Shown piece after piece: positions 35,156 to 45,700 of a stretch of DNA of 64,000 nucleotides. Position 1 is the stretch's first letter. The number at the start of each line of letters is the position of its first letter. The stretch is taken from NCBI GenBank assembly GCA_017744515.1, contig JAGIBF010000007.1, positions 31,538 to 95,537 on the forward strand, given 5' to 3'. The notes beneath the pieces are model-generated. The model was given only the letters and a program-made list of their open reading frames with translations, was not told the DNA's origin and searched no databases. The DNA comes from Niastella sp. (GTDB lineage Bacteria > Bacteroidota > Bacteroidia > Chitinophagales > Chitinophagaceae). A program made the translations under genes and the position numbers.

Positions 35156-35917
35156 GTGTTAACAAAACGAATCATACCCTGTCTGGATATTAAAGACGGA
35201 CGCACGGTGAAAGGGACCAACTTCGTGAACCTGCGCGATGCAGGCGATCCTGTTGAGCTGGGCGCCCTCTATGCACAGCAGGGAGCCGATGAACTGGTGT
35301 TCCTCGATATTACGGCCACCAATGAGAAGAGGAAAACATTGAGCGAGTTGGTCAACCGCATTGCCCACCACATCAATATCCCCTTCACAGTAGGCGGTGG
35401 CATCAGCAGCGTGGAAGATGTGCAGGTGTTGCTGCAAAATGGGGCAGATAAAATATCAGTCAATACAGCCGCCTTTAAGCGGCCTGCAGTCATCAACGAG
35501 CTGGCCAAAGAATTTGGCAGCCAGTGCGTGGTGCTGGCCATCGATACCCGCCAGGAAGCCGACGGAGAGTGGTACGTATATCTCAATGGCGGCAGGGTAA
35601 AAACAGAAGCCAAATGCTTCGACTGGGCCAAACAAGGCGTGGACCTCGGCGCCGGAGAGATCCTGCTCACCTCCATGAACCACGATGGCACCAAACAAGG
35701 CTTTGCCCTCGATATTACCCGCCGGCTGGCAGAAGCATTGCCGGTGCCGGTGATTGCCAGCGGTGGCGGCGGTAGTATGCAACATTTTGTAGATGTGTTC
35801 GAAGCCGGAAAAGCCGATGCCGCATTGGCAGCCAGCATCTTCCATTTTAAAGAGATCAGTATTCCCGAATTAAAGGGATATTTGCAGGACAAAAAAATAG
35901 CGATAAGACCTGTATGA
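35156..35917 (+). CDS. hisF: imidazole glycerol phosphate synthase, cyclase subunit, 253 aa, GTG start
   Basis: Forms imidazole glycerol phosphate and AICAR with HisH. Catalytic Asp11 in IPCLDIKDG and Asp130 in [17 protein letters not shown] and [12 protein letters not shown] are phosphate loops. The start codon is GTG ([10 protein letters not shown]). Its TGA overlaps the ATG of the small membrane-protein gene. Confidence 0.95.
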   Translation: MLTKRIIPCLDIKDGRTVKGTNFVNLRDAGDPVELGALYAQQGADELVFLDITATNEKRKTLSELVNRIAHHINIPFTVGGGISSVEDVQVLLQNGADKISVNTAAFKRPAVINELAKEFGSQCVVLAIDTRQEADGEWYVYLNGGRVKTEAKCFDWAKQGVDLGAGEILLTSMNHDGTKQGFALDITRRLAEALPVPVIASGGGGSMQHFVDVFEAGKADAALAASIFHFKEISIPELKGYLQDKKIAIRPV

Positions 35918-36099
35918 TCCTTAAGGTAGTCATTTTCCTCGCCTTTATAATCGGCATCATGCTGGTGTTCTTTAATTACTTAAGGAATAAGCAAATAGAG
36001 CGCGAAGCAGATCGCAGGGAAAGATTACAGGAAAAACAGGAACAGCTCATGGAAAGCCTGCGGGCCAGGAAAGTCAAAGAAGAAAATACAGAAGATTAG
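35914..36099 (+). CDS. small membrane protein, 61 aa, between hisF and hisIE
   Basis: One N-terminal hydrophobic helix (about residues 2-23, [19 protein letters not shown]) is followed by a charged, predicted coiled-coil tail rich in Arg, Glu and Gln. The ATG overlaps the hisF stop (ATGA), which implies coupled translation. No family was recognised. A single-pass anchor with a soluble coiled coil could tether or scaffold neighbours, but no sequence shows this. Confidence 0.65.
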   Translation: MILKVVIFLAFIIGIMLVFFNYLRNKQIEREADRRERLQEKQEQLMESLRARKVKEENTED

Positions 36100-36152
36100 G
36101 AGGTAGCTGTTCTTCCAATTCGTGTTTTAAATTCGTGTAATAAGTGTAATAA

Positions 36153-36749
36153 ATGAAAGTAGATTATTCAAAATACACCGATGGCCTTGTGCCTGCCGTA
36201 GTGCAGGATTTCAAAACCCATAAAGTGTTGATGCTGGGGTTTATGAATGAAGAAGCGGTGAAGAAAACGATGTCCGAAGGCAAGGTCACCTTTTACAGCC
36301 GCAGCAAAAAGCGTCTGTGGACGAAAGGAGAGGAGAGCGGTAATCACCTGATGGTAAAAGAGATATTATCCGATTGCGACAACGATACCTTGCTGATCAA
36401 AGCCCAGCCCCTGGGGCCTACCTGCCACACCGGCGCCGATACCTGCTGGAGCGAACGCAACCATCACGACGATTTTCTCTACTATCTGGAAGATATCATT
36501 GAGCTGCGAAAAAAGAGCAGCGATGAAAAATCCTATGTGCGTCAGCTCTTTGGAAAAGGCATCAATAAAATGGCACAAAAAGTGGGGGAGGAAGCAGTAG
36601 AGCTGGTGATCGAGGCCAAGGACTCCAACGACGACCTGTTCCTGAACGAGGCCGCCGATCTCCTTTTCCATTATTTAATTTTACTTAACGCAAAAGGGCA
36701 TAATTTACAGTCCGTCGTAAACGTTTTACAACAGCGACATTCTAAATAA
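36153..36749 (+). CDS. hisIE: bifunctional phosphoribosyl-AMP cyclohydrolase / phosphoribosyl-ATP pyrophosphatase, 198 aa
   Basis: Steps two and three of histidine synthesis. Residues 1-100 are HisI, with VLMLGFMNEEA, KGEESGNHL and the zinc-binding GPTCHTGADTCW. Residues 110-198 are HisE, with KMAQKVGEEAVELVIEA and FLNEAADLLFHYL. Usual fused length. Last his gene; 53 bp follow the small membrane-protein gene. Confidence 0.95.
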   Translation: MKVDYSKYTDGLVPAVVQDFKTHKVLMLGFMNEEAVKKTMSEGKVTFYSRSKKRLWTKGEESGNHLMVKEILSDCDNDTLLIKAQPLGPTCHTGADTCWSERNHHDDFLYYLEDIIELRKKSSDEKSYVRQLFGKGINKMAQKVGEEAVELVIEAKDSNDDLFLNEAADLLFHYLILLNAKGHNLQSVVNVLQQRHSK

Positions 36750-36759
36750 AAGGTTCTCT

Positions 36760-37845
36760 ATGAAACAGTTATTGGTTGGCATATTATTTTCCCCCCTGGG
36801 GTTACTGGCTCAAACAGGATTTGTGATCAAGGGCAATGTGACAGGACTGCCAGAGGCTTCCAAAGTTACCCTCACAGATGTAAACAATGCCACCGATACA
36901 CTCGCACGCGGCACCATTACAAACGGTGCCTTTGAGCTGAAAGGCAATGTGAAAGAAGCCAACCTCTACCAGTTGAACTTTGATGGCGCCAGCAAAAAGA
37001 CAGTGCTGTTCATGGGCAACGATCAGTTTACTGTACAAGGCAACGTGGAGAACCTGCAACAGCTGGCTGTTAAAGGATCACCTGTTCACGACGACTTTGT
37101 AGCCTTCCAAACTACTTTCAATCCCTTGTTCAGGACCCTCTCGGAAATGAACCAGAAATTATACGCCACACCCAATGTGCAGCCCGGCGATTCCGTCATG
37201 GTGGCCTATATGAACCACCTCGATAAGACCAAAGCTGCCATCGAGAAGTTTACTATCGAAAAAAAGAACTCACCTGTAGCACCCTTTGTGTTGGTAGTAA
37301 CAAGCGAACTGGAGCAGGACATAAGCGTGCTGGAAAAAAATTACAACCTCCTTGCTGCAACCGGTCAGCAGAACTTTTACGGAAAGATATTAAAGCAACG
37401 CATCGACGATAGCAAGATAGGTGCTATCGGCAGCCAGGCCATCGAGTTCACACAAAACGATACCACTGGCAAGCCTGTAACACTCGCCTCCTTCCGTGGC
37501 AAATATGTACTGGTAGATTTCTGGGCAAGCTGGTGCAGACCCTGCCGCATGGAAAACCCCAACGTAGTAAATGCCTTCAACAAGTTCAAGGATAAGAACT
37601 TCACGGTGCTGGGAGTATCACTCGACAGGGACAAACAACCCTGGTTGGAAGCCATCAAAGACGACAACCTCACCTGGACACAGGTAAGCGACCTCAAATA
37701 TTGGGGCAATGAGGTAGCACGCCTCTATAAAGTGGAGGGCATACCACAGAATTTCCTCATCGATCCGACGGGCAAGATCATTGGTAAGAACCTGCGTGGG
37801 CAGGGTCTCCAAACAAAGCTGTGCGAACTGCTCGGATGTAATTAG
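36760..37845 (+). CDS. TlpA-like thiol-disulfide oxidoreductase with DUF4369-like front domain, 361 aa
   Basis: Secreted (signal peptide MKQLLVGILFSPLGLLAQ). The N-terminal half (about 20-130) resembles the beta-rich DUF4369 domain (FVIKGNVTGLPEASKVTL). The C-terminal half is thioredoxin-like with the redox site C259-R-P-C262 in DFWASWCRPCRMENP. Probably reduces or isomerises disulfides in envelope proteins. Begins 10 bp after hisIE, so may share its transcript. Its stop overlaps the convergent DUF2911 gene by four bases. Confidence 0.85.
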   Translation: MKQLLVGILFSPLGLLAQTGFVIKGNVTGLPEASKVTLTDVNNATDTLARGTITNGAFELKGNVKEANLYQLNFDGASKKTVLFMGNDQFTVQGNVENLQQLAVKGSPVHDDFVAFQTTFNPLFRTLSEMNQKLYATPNVQPGDSVMVAYMNHLDKTKAAIEKFTIEKKNSPVAPFVLVVTSELEQDISVLEKNYNLLAATGQQNFYGKILKQRIDDSKIGAIGSQAIEFTQNDTTGKPVTLASFRGKYVLVDFWASWCRPCRMENPNVVNAFNKFKDKNFTVLGVSLDRDKQPWLEAIKDDNLTWTQVSDLKYWGNEVARLYKVEGIPQNFLIDPTGKIIGKNLRGQGLQTKLCELLGCN

Positions 37846-38954
37846 TTCACATCCTTGCCTTCCTGCAACAACTTGATCATGCGTTCCACATTATCCTTAT
37901 TCACTTTGTCCTGAGCCTGAGGCAAGGCCTTCTGTGCATATTCCAACGCCTTCTTATAATTACTCATGGCCGAGTAGCCACGCATCATACCCACATTGGT
38001 GGTGAAAGTATTGGGGTTCTTATCATAGTTCAGTTTGAAAGCATCAAAAGCCGCCTGGCCTTTCTTCTGTTGCAACAACTGCCGTGCATAATTATGAACC
38101 TGGTTGGCGCTGCCCAGTGGCAATGCTTCTTTCATAACGGCATCCGATTCTGCCTGCCGGTTGAGTCTGCTTAGTATCTGTGCCTTGGTAGAAAGCGTAT
38201 TGAAATTCTTTTGCCCAACGAATTGATCACTGATAGCATGATCCGACCAGGTCAACGCCTCTTCGAGATTTACATTATTGAGCACACAATAAATAGCCGC
38301 CTGGTTCCAGGTTTGCCAGCCTACATTGAAGCTCTTTTCACTGCGCAGCTCATTACGGAAAGAAGCCAGTTGCAGATTCACATGATCAGTTTCAAGACGG
38401 ATAGGAATGCTGAGCTTTTCCCATTCCAGCACCACAGTAGCAGAAGAATCCGTTTCATTCAGGAATTCATACTTGAGCCATTCAACACTCTTGTCAAGCG
38501 GCACAGGCTTCACCGTTACACGCACGGCATCCTCCTTGTCATCATAAAAGAAGCTGCCCCACGATGTGTGATTTTTAGAAAGGATAACGATAGAAGCATC
38601 GGGATCATAAGCAACGAACAGACCATACTTGCCGGCAGGGACAGACTTGCCCTCTACCATAACAGGTGTAGTAAACTCTATCACGGTGTTCTCATTAGCG
38701 CCTGCACGCCAGGGAGCATTCTTGCTGGTGCCAAAGCCTAAGTCGGCAAATCCCTTATGAATAAGACCACCCCATATCTTTCCCTCGCGGCCTTTAACGC
38801 CGGGACGACTGTATTCAATAGTAACATTGGTGATACCGATATTCTCACTAACCATGGCTTTGCGGTTGCCTCCTTCAGGAGCCGTGGTGAGTTGGGCACT
38901 GGCGTGCGCAACAAGGAGCAGCAGAGATGCTGCAAGAAGCAGTTTGTTTTTCAT
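37842..38954 (-). CDS. secreted DUF2911 protein with C-terminal TPR-like region, 370 aa
   Basis: Signal peptide MKNKLLLAASLLLLVAHASA. The DUF2911 domain covers about 28-170 (VTIEYSRPGVKGREGKIWGG, VPAGKYGLFVAYDPD, WGSFFYDDKEDAVRV). The remaining part is helical with TPR-like pairs (NLEEALTWSDHAIS, NYKKALEYAQKALPQA). This architecture is common in Bacteroidota; the function is not established. It converges on the TlpA gene with a 4-base tail overlap. Confidence 0.85.
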   Translation of the reverse strand: MKNKLLLAASLLLLVAHASAQLTTAPEGGNRKAMVSENIGITNVTIEYSRPGVKGREGKIWGGLIHKGFADLGFGTSKNAPWRAGANENTVIEFTTPVMVEGKSVPAGKYGLFVAYDPDASIVILSKNHTSWGSFFYDDKEDAVRVTVKPVPLDKSVEWLKYEFLNETDSSATVVLEWEKLSIPIRLETDHVNLQLASFRNELRSEKSFNVGWQTWNQAAIYCVLNNVNLEEALTWSDHAISDQFVGQKNFNTLSTKAQILSRLNRQAESDAVMKEALPLGSANQVHNYARQLLQQKKGQAAFDAFKLNYDKNPNTFTTNVGMMRGYSAMSNYKKALEYAQKALPQAQDKVNKDNVERMIKLLQEGKDVN

Positions 38955-39275
38955 GTTAGCTATGTTTTAAAGTAACTAAAGCTAAAAAAGATTGATACAA
39001 CACGAAAGCGATTTTGGACTTGCTGGCAAAAGAACAGGATGAACTGACGGTTTTTATGACCTAAGGTAAACGATCTCCAAAACACTGTCAGTTTTGTACA
39101 TACGTAGCTGAAAATCAATGCAGGCGGTCGTTTGGGAGGAGAAAGCCGCAGTTCGTATGCCCGCATACATCCTTTGCATTTTATACAACAAATCCTACTG
39201 TTCATTAAGTTTTTCCTGCACCTCGCTAAATGCAACAATTACACATGCGAGGAGCGCAGTTACTTTGCCTCCGGA

Positions 39276-39914
39276 ATGATGATAACTAATTTCAAACGGT
39301 GGCTGAGTACAGCTATGATCATGATGACTGCATGCTATATGCAGGCGCAAAAACCTTTGAACATGATTGGAGAGTATTATTTAGACGGAGTGATGGAAGT
39401 AGCCTCCGGTTTTAAACTGAATGCAGATGCAACCTTCCGGTTCTTTTTCTCCTACGGAGCACTCGACCGCTATGGCGCGGGCGATTGGCAGCTGAAAGAT
39501 GGTAAGCTGATCCTCAACAGCAGGCCCCAGCCTGAGCGGGACTTTGCGCTGGTAACCAGCAAAGCCATGCCCGGTAAGCAAACAACCATTCGAATCATTG
39601 AAAACAATACAGTACTGCTGCCTTATGTACATGCGAAGATTAGTCCCGGCGATACCATGCTCACGGCAGACAATAAAGGAATGATCCACCTGCCACAGCA
39701 GCAAATCGACTCAATTACACTGCTGTTCGAGTTTTGCCCCGAACGGCATTCTACGTTTTCTATTGCGGATACTACGCATAATTACTTTGAGTTCCGGTTT
39801 GAGCCCTGGCTTATGGAGGTGTTTTTCAGCAACTTCAGCTTAAGCGTCGACAAAGAAGGACTGTTTGGAAAGCACCCCCTGATGGATGGCGCGCAATTCC
39901 GGTATAATAAATGA
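39276..39914 (+). CDS. secreted protein of unknown function, 212 aa
   Basis: Starts MMITNFKRWLSTAMIMMTACYMQAQ, a signal peptide, with cleavage near residue 25 (no clear lipobox). The body has beta-strand-rich segments (FKLNADATFRFFFSYGALDRYGAGDW, HAKISPGDTMLTADNKGMI). No domain recognised. A longer in-frame start at 39132 is less likely because TTACTTTG (39260-39267) lies just before ATG 39276, as a -7-like box. The upstream gap 38955-39275 is otherwise empty to my reading. Confidence 0.6.
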   Translation: MMITNFKRWLSTAMIMMTACYMQAQKPLNMIGEYYLDGVMEVASGFKLNADATFRFFFSYGALDRYGAGDWQLKDGKLILNSRPQPERDFALVTSKAMPGKQTTIRIIENNTVLLPYVHAKISPGDTMLTADNKGMIHLPQQQIDSITLLFEFCPERHSTFSIADTTHNYFEFRFEPWLMEVFFSNFSLSVDKEGLFGKHPLMDGAQFRYNK

Positions 39915-39973
39915 TTCATTATCAACGTTAGGAACAACAGACTGTTTACTAACCCCTCTTAATTCATTATTTT

Positions 39974-40051
39974 ATGTGGCTGTCATTTTTACTGTATCTC
40001 ATTGTAGCAGGAGCCTTGCTCGTATTCCAGCTTAGAAGAAAAGGAGCGTAG
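39974..40051 (+). CDS. micro-protein with one TM helix, 25 aa
   Basis: ATG 39974 opens a 25-codon frame: a hydrophobic stretch LSFLLYLIVAGALLVF and a basic tail RRKGA. It lies between the secreted-protein gene and a strong terminator (40091), so it could be a last cistron. No homolog recognised. Confidence 0.35.
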   Translation: MWLSFLLYLIVAGALLVFQLRRKGA

Positions 40052-40090
40052 TGAACGGATCACTGAAGCAAAAGAACTGACTAATACCTC

Positions 40091-40131
40091 AACACAAAGG
40101 GCCGTTGCGTAAGCAAACGGCCCTTTGTGTT
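40091..40131. terminator. strong hairpin terminator
   Basis: About 18 bp of stem with a one-base bulge (AACACAAAGGGCCGTTGC paired with GCAAACGGCCCTTTGTGTT) and a GTAA-type loop. It separates the plus-strand genes from the convergent PBP gene; no long U-tract follows on the plus side. Confidence 0.7.
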
Positions 40132-40145
40132 GATGCTGTATATTG

Positions 40146-42566
40146 TTATTGATTACCCTTCTCCTTGTCACCCTTCTTCTTTCCACCAAAGATGCGCCTG
40201 AAAAGACCATCCTTTTTCTTCTTCTCTTCAGGCTTCACTTCCTCCTTGGTATCCTTCTTTTCAGGTACCTGGTTCTTTATTTTGTTGGCTTCTTCCAATA
40301 CCTTTTGCTCTTCAAGAGCCTGTTTGGAATCAGTAGGAATATTTTGTGTATCGGGCTTTTGCAGATAATCGTCGGCAGAACCATTACCTACATTCTCACC
40401 CTCAGCACCAGGATCAGGAGAAGTGTCAGCTAAAGGAATATCATAAGAATTGCGCAGGTTCTCCGGTTGAACAAACTTGGCATTTTTATCCAGTCCGAGC
40501 GTTTTATCACCCAGCGCTTTCTGGAAAAAATATTCCCAGATAGGACGGGCAGCCCGTCCACCTTCACCAAGGCCGCCGTCGAGACGGATAAAGCGGTCAT
40601 CGCAACCGATCCACACACCAGCCATCAGTTGAGGCGTAAAGCCAAAGAACCACGCGTCGGAGTTGTCGTTCGTGGTACCCGTCTTGCCGCCCATTTCAGC
40701 AATGCCCAGGCGGCCACGTAAGCCCGCAGCGGTACCGTAATCTACGGGACCCTGCATCATGCGCGACATGGTATAAGCCGTTTGCTGGCTGATCACCTCC
40801 TTGCGCTCAGTATCGAACCGCGCCAGCACATTACCATTCTTGTCCTCGATGCGTGTAATATACAGCGGCTTGGTGCTGAAACCACCGGAAGGGAACATCG
40901 TATAACCCCACATCATCTCATACAGCGAAAGATCGCAGGTACCAAGACTGATAGAAGGGAAAGGATCAACCTTTGTAGGTATATTGATCTGCTTCAGGAA
41001 GTCGGCAAAACGTTGAGGCGTAGTTTGCTTGATGATATAAGCAGCTACCTCGTTTACTGACCATGCCAGCCCGCTGGCCATGGTGCGCGTACCCGTACGG
41101 CCCCTGTTCTTCGCAGGCACATAACCCGAGCCGGGGAAATACTGTTGCGTATTCTCACACTGCGTTTCCGGTGTGAAACCATATTCCTCGATAGCCAGCG
41201 CATACAGAAAAGGCTTGATAGAAGAACCTACCTGACGCTTGGTCTTCAGGTTTACGTGGTCATACTTGTAATTCTTGAAATCGATACCGCCTACCCAGGC
41301 TTTCACCTGACCACTTAATGGGTCCATCACCATGAAAGAAGCCTGCATCATTTCACGGTTATACTTGATGGAATCCATCGGCGTCATTACAGTATCCTTT
41401 TCGCGTTTGGGATTCCAGGCAAACACCTTCATCGGCACCTTCTGATAGAAAGTTTTTTTGATCTCAGCATCACTCAATCCATCCTCTTTGAGATCTTTCC
41501 AGCGCTGGCTGCTCTTCATATAACCCTCGAGGATCTTTTCATGACCCTTCCACACAGCATCAGTTTTCAGATCCCGTTGAGCAGCTAAAGCACGTTGCAA
41601 CACAGGCAGGTGCTTGATTACCGACTCCTCTGCATATAACTGCATACGGGGGTTGATGGTAGTATATATCTTTAAACCATCAGCATACAGATCATACTCT
41701 TCGTCGTTGGCCTTCTTATGATCTTTCGCCCATTTCTTCAGTTCCTCACGGATCACATCGAGGAAGTAAGGAGCGATACCGTTATTCTCATCCATCTTTT
41801 TGTAGTTAAGACGGATAGGTTCCTTCTTCAATCGCGCAGCCTCCGCTGCGGGGATGGCATTGTTCCTTGCCATCAACTCCAGCACAGTATTACGGCGATC
41901 AAAAGCAGCCTTATAATTTGTTCTCGGATTGTAAGTGCCGGTGGCCTTTTGCATGCCGATCAATACGGCAGCTTCCTCTACCGTAAGACGATCAGGCTCT
42001 TTGGAAAAGAAAGTACGGGAAGCATTGCGGATGCCATACACGTTGTCACTGAAAGAAACAGTATTAAGATAAAGCGCAATGATCTCCTGCTTGGTAAAAT
42101 TGCGTTCCAGTTTGATGGCAATGAGGTTCTCCTTGATCTTTTGCAGAAGCCTTGCCACCTTGCCTTTGGCACGCTCATCGAACATGTTCAAAGCCAGCTG
42201 CTGAGTAATAGTACTGGCGCCACCATCACTTCCGAAGGTCACAAACGCCTTAGCCAGCCGGATGCCATCGATACCGGAGTGATCATAGAAGCGCTTGTCT
42301 TCGGTAGACACCAGCGCATCGATCACATGTTTGGAAATATCGTTATACTTCACGTAGCTGCGGTTGCCGCGCTCACGGTAATATTTTCCCATGGGAGTGC
42401 CATCATCACCGTATACTTCAGAAGCAAGTGTAATGGAGGGATTTTCCAGCTCACCGATAGAAGGCATATCGCCAAACACACCCCAGTTGATGAGCAGGAC
42501 AAACAATACCACAGCCAGGAAGCCGTATATAAATATTCGCCAAAAGATCTTAACAGGACGGGTCAT
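40146..42566 (-). CDS. bifunctional penicillin-binding protein 1A, 806 aa
   Basis: Polymerises and cross-links peptidoglycan at the inner membrane. TM helix at about 10-32. The GT51 glycosyltransferase domain (about 60-240) has catalytic Glu89 in STEDKRFYDHSG. The transpeptidase domain has nucleophile Ser448 in GSSIKPF (S-x-x-K, K451), SVNEVAAYI (SxN) and KTGT in MGGKTGTTNDNSDAW. A lysine- and glutamate-rich tail (about 720-806) is a low-complexity extension. Single gene. Confidence 0.93.
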   Translation of the reverse strand: MTRPVKIFWRIFIYGFLAVVLFVLLINWGVFGDMPSIGELENPSITLASEVYGDDGTPMGKYYRERGNRSYVKYNDISKHVIDALVSTEDKRFYDHSGIDGIRLAKAFVTFGSDGGASTITQQLALNMFDERAKGKVARLLQKIKENLIAIKLERNFTKQEIIALYLNTVSFSDNVYGIRNASRTFFSKEPDRLTVEEAAVLIGMQKATGTYNPRTNYKAAFDRRNTVLELMARNNAIPAAEAARLKKEPIRLNYKKMDENNGIAPYFLDVIREELKKWAKDHKKANDEEYDLYADGLKIYTTINPRMQLYAEESVIKHLPVLQRALAAQRDLKTDAVWKGHEKILEGYMKSSQRWKDLKEDGLSDAEIKKTFYQKVPMKVFAWNPKREKDTVMTPMDSIKYNREMMQASFMVMDPLSGQVKAWVGGIDFKNYKYDHVNLKTKRQVGSSIKPFLYALAIEEYGFTPETQCENTQQYFPGSGYVPAKNRGRTGTRTMASGLAWSVNEVAAYIIKQTTPQRFADFLKQINIPTKVDPFPSISLGTCDLSLYEMMWGYTMFPSGGFSTKPLYITRIEDKNGNVLARFDTERKEVISQQTAYTMSRMMQGPVDYGTAAGLRGRLGIAEMGGKTGTTNDNSDAWFFGFTPQLMAGVWIGCDDRFIRLDGGLGEGGRAARPIWEYFFQKALGDKTLGLDKNAKFVQPENLRNSYDIPLADTSPDPGAEGENVGNGSADDYLQKPDTQNIPTDSKQALEEQKVLEEANKIKNQVPEKKDTKEEVKPEEKKKKDGLFRRIFGGKKKGDKEKGNQ

Positions 42567-42755
42567 ATTGAAATAAACTTTTAGTAGGGTTGAAGAACAA
42601 CTGCAAAAATCATACTTGAAACCAGATAATATTTCAAAGATACCATAATCGATTGTCTATCAATGACCGAATAGTACTTTTATAACCATTAGAAAACTGT
42701 TAAAACTGCCAGATTGCCTCTTTTCCCCGCAAAGCTGTATGCTTCTGGATTCTGT

Positions 42756-42784
42756 ATACTGTATTCTGAATTCTGTATTCTTGC
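42756..42784. repeat. ATTCTG-word intergenic repeat, 29 bp
   Basis: These 29 bases recur exactly at 52949-52977. Related words occur in the four-helix cassette ends (23685-23718, 24168-24243) and at 47196-47222. Confidence 0.8.
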
Positions 42785-42789
42785 CTTCT

Positions 42790-45700
42790 TTAAAATTTCC
42801 CGGGGAACATTTGCTGCAGGAACAACTTATACGTATCTACATCCTTCGTATTCAGCAGAATGCCGAGATTGGCATCCGTAACGATCACAAAAGTATACTT
42901 CGCTGCCGGTAGCCAGGGAATAAGCTCACCGGGAGCAGCTTTCCGCGCTTTCTCCAGGTAGTCGATCGCTGCATTGGCATTCTCGAAGCTGCTGATGGTC
43001 ATCACGCGCAGCGTATCCGATATCGCCACATTACCCATCTGGAAAGTCTTGTTGTAATACTTTTCCTTGTTATAGCGGTTGAAGGCATTGCGCGCCTCGG
43101 TAATGTACACGGGATCTACCTTGTTGAGCACCAGCGCCACCATATGCGTAGCGTTGGGATCGTACAGGAAAGCCGGTTTGCCGGGTGCCACGATCACTTC
43201 ACGCGCCCTTACAACAGCACTGTCTTTCTTTACAGGCGCCACAGGTTGGCGTTGTGCGGTATCTACAGGTTGTTGCGGTATGGGTGTAGTATTCACTACC
43301 AGCGGATCACGCTTCAGTTTGTCCGTACTGATGCCGGGACGCTGAGCTTTCTGAGTACTGTCGCTCTTAACCGCGCTTGATTTGGTGATCGTTTCCTTGA
43401 TACGCGCCTGCTCTTCTTCCTTTACCACAGGAACCGCTACAGCCGTATCAGGCTTGGCCACCACCACAGGCTGGTCATCAACGACCGTAGTGATGCTGTC
43501 GTCCTTCGGACGCTCGATCTGCAGTTTGGTAAGATATTCCTCGATCTGTGCCCTTCTGCCCAATACATCGATCAGGGTCTTCGCTTTTTCAGCCATAGGC
43601 GTATTGGCATACATGGACACGATGTTTTGCAGCGACAGCCTGGCCGAATCATCCATACGTTGACGGATGAAGTACACAGACTGGATATATAACAACTGGG
43701 GAGTCCAGTAATTGGTGCCATACAAGCTATCGGCAATCTTCTTTTGGTTCTGCGCTTCCTGCCAGCTGCCCTCAATAAAGAGATTATAAACATGCTCATA
43801 TTGCCTGGTCATGGCAACCTTGGCAGCATTCTCTTCCGGCGTACCCTTGGGGTTCGATACCATTCTCTCGAATGCAGTACCGGCATATTTTTCTTTCAGT
43901 TCAGCAGCCACACGTTGAGCGCTGGCAGTGAGACCCATTTTATTGTAGCAATAATACAGCAGGGACAAAGCTTCAGGGCGCAGGCTGCTGTAGCCAAACC
44001 TCTCAAGAAAACCTTCCAGCACAGTAATAGCAGAAGTATATTCTTCCAACCCCTCCATATAAGCCTTGCCGAGTTGCACCTGTGCATTTTCGATAGAGTC
44101 GTTCGATACGGCCATTTGCCTGTCGGTAAGCGGCAGGTTCTTCAATAAGCCCTCGTAGCTGAGGTCGTTGGCCGAACCATCTGAGCCCACAACACCGGTC
44201 ATCGGGTTGCCCGTATTGGGATCTGCAACAATAGATTGGTTGGCAGCAGCAGCCTGCCTCACGGCAGCAATGCGACGCCAGTTATCTACATTCTTACGCG
44301 CTCCCCATCTATTCTTGAACTCGTTAAAACCTTTCGATTTGAGACCGGAGTTATAAAAATACCAGTCACCCTTGGCATTGTCACCAAAGAGATCAGGAGG
44401 AGGCGCATTATTGTTATTCTGAGTAAGATTACTGTTATCGGGCGCACCGGAAGGATCTTCCTCCTTCATACCCTGTTGCTTGCGCAATTGTTTGGCAAGC
44501 TTACGTACAAACGCTTCCCGCGCAGCTTCAGGCATATTGGCAATCCGTTGCAGGCTGTCCTGCCGTTCGATGATTTCCAGTTGCTGCACGATACGCGATA
44601 AAGCACCCTTGCGGTTCTCATACACCTGCTGGCTGAGAATAGAAGAGTCGACCACGGTTACACTATCATAAAAACGCTTGGCTTCGGCATAACTCTTCTC
44701 ATCGTAAGACAAGCCGCCAAGCATCAGGAAAGCCCTTGATTTATTAAGATTATCACCGGTAGGGTTAGGGTAGCGGGTAGCTTTTAACAACAGCGCTTTG
44801 GCGCCGGCAACATTGTTACGCTCCATTTCCATTTGCGCAGCAGCGAAATAAATGATGTCGCGGTAGTTGGTATACTTATCACGGCGGGCCATCTTCACCA
44901 GGTCATCGATGTTTTCCTGGATAGCCTTTTCATCACCCTTGTTTTGACGTATGCTGTTCAGGCGGCCATACACCTCCATAACGGGGTCCAATGTGTGCTT
45001 GATAGAGCGGTCGTAGAACTCCTGCGCCTGCTGATGATTATTGGCACGTTCCCACAACTGGGCGATCAGGTATTCCCAGCGCGCCCGCTCAGTACCGGCA
45101 GATGCATTGGGAAGCGCCTGCTCAAGATACACGGCAGCACTATCATACAACTGCTGCTTATAAAAATACAGCGCCTGCACCTCCTTCAGATCAGTTTGCA
45201 ACCTGTCGGGGAAGTTGGGATCATGCTTCAGCGTTTCGATCAGGCCGGCAGCCTCGGGCATTTCATCCTGCGCAAGGAAAGTCTTGATCTGCCAGATGAA
45301 AGATTCATTACGGCTCGGCGGCGAACTCCACACCCTATGCAGGATGTCGGTCTTTTCCTTGGTAGAAATGGAAAAAGCATTACCACCCTCAACAGCGTTA
45401 CTGCCGATAGGAATATCGTAACCATCCTTTTCGCGGGGCGAAAAGATGTAATTGATATATTGGAAAGTGAGATAAGCAGTATCCAGAATGTTCTTATAAT
45501 AATAAGCCCGGCCCATCAACATATACATGTTGTCGATCCAGGTATTACGCAGATCGTGCAGGAGAATGCCCGCATTAGCCTTATAAATAACAGAATCAAG
45601 TTCCCGGTCCGTCGATGTTTGTTGCAGGCTGAAATTATAAAAAGGGAGGAGCTGCGTAAAATCGTCTTTGAAACCATATTTAGCGCGGGCGATGATCTCT

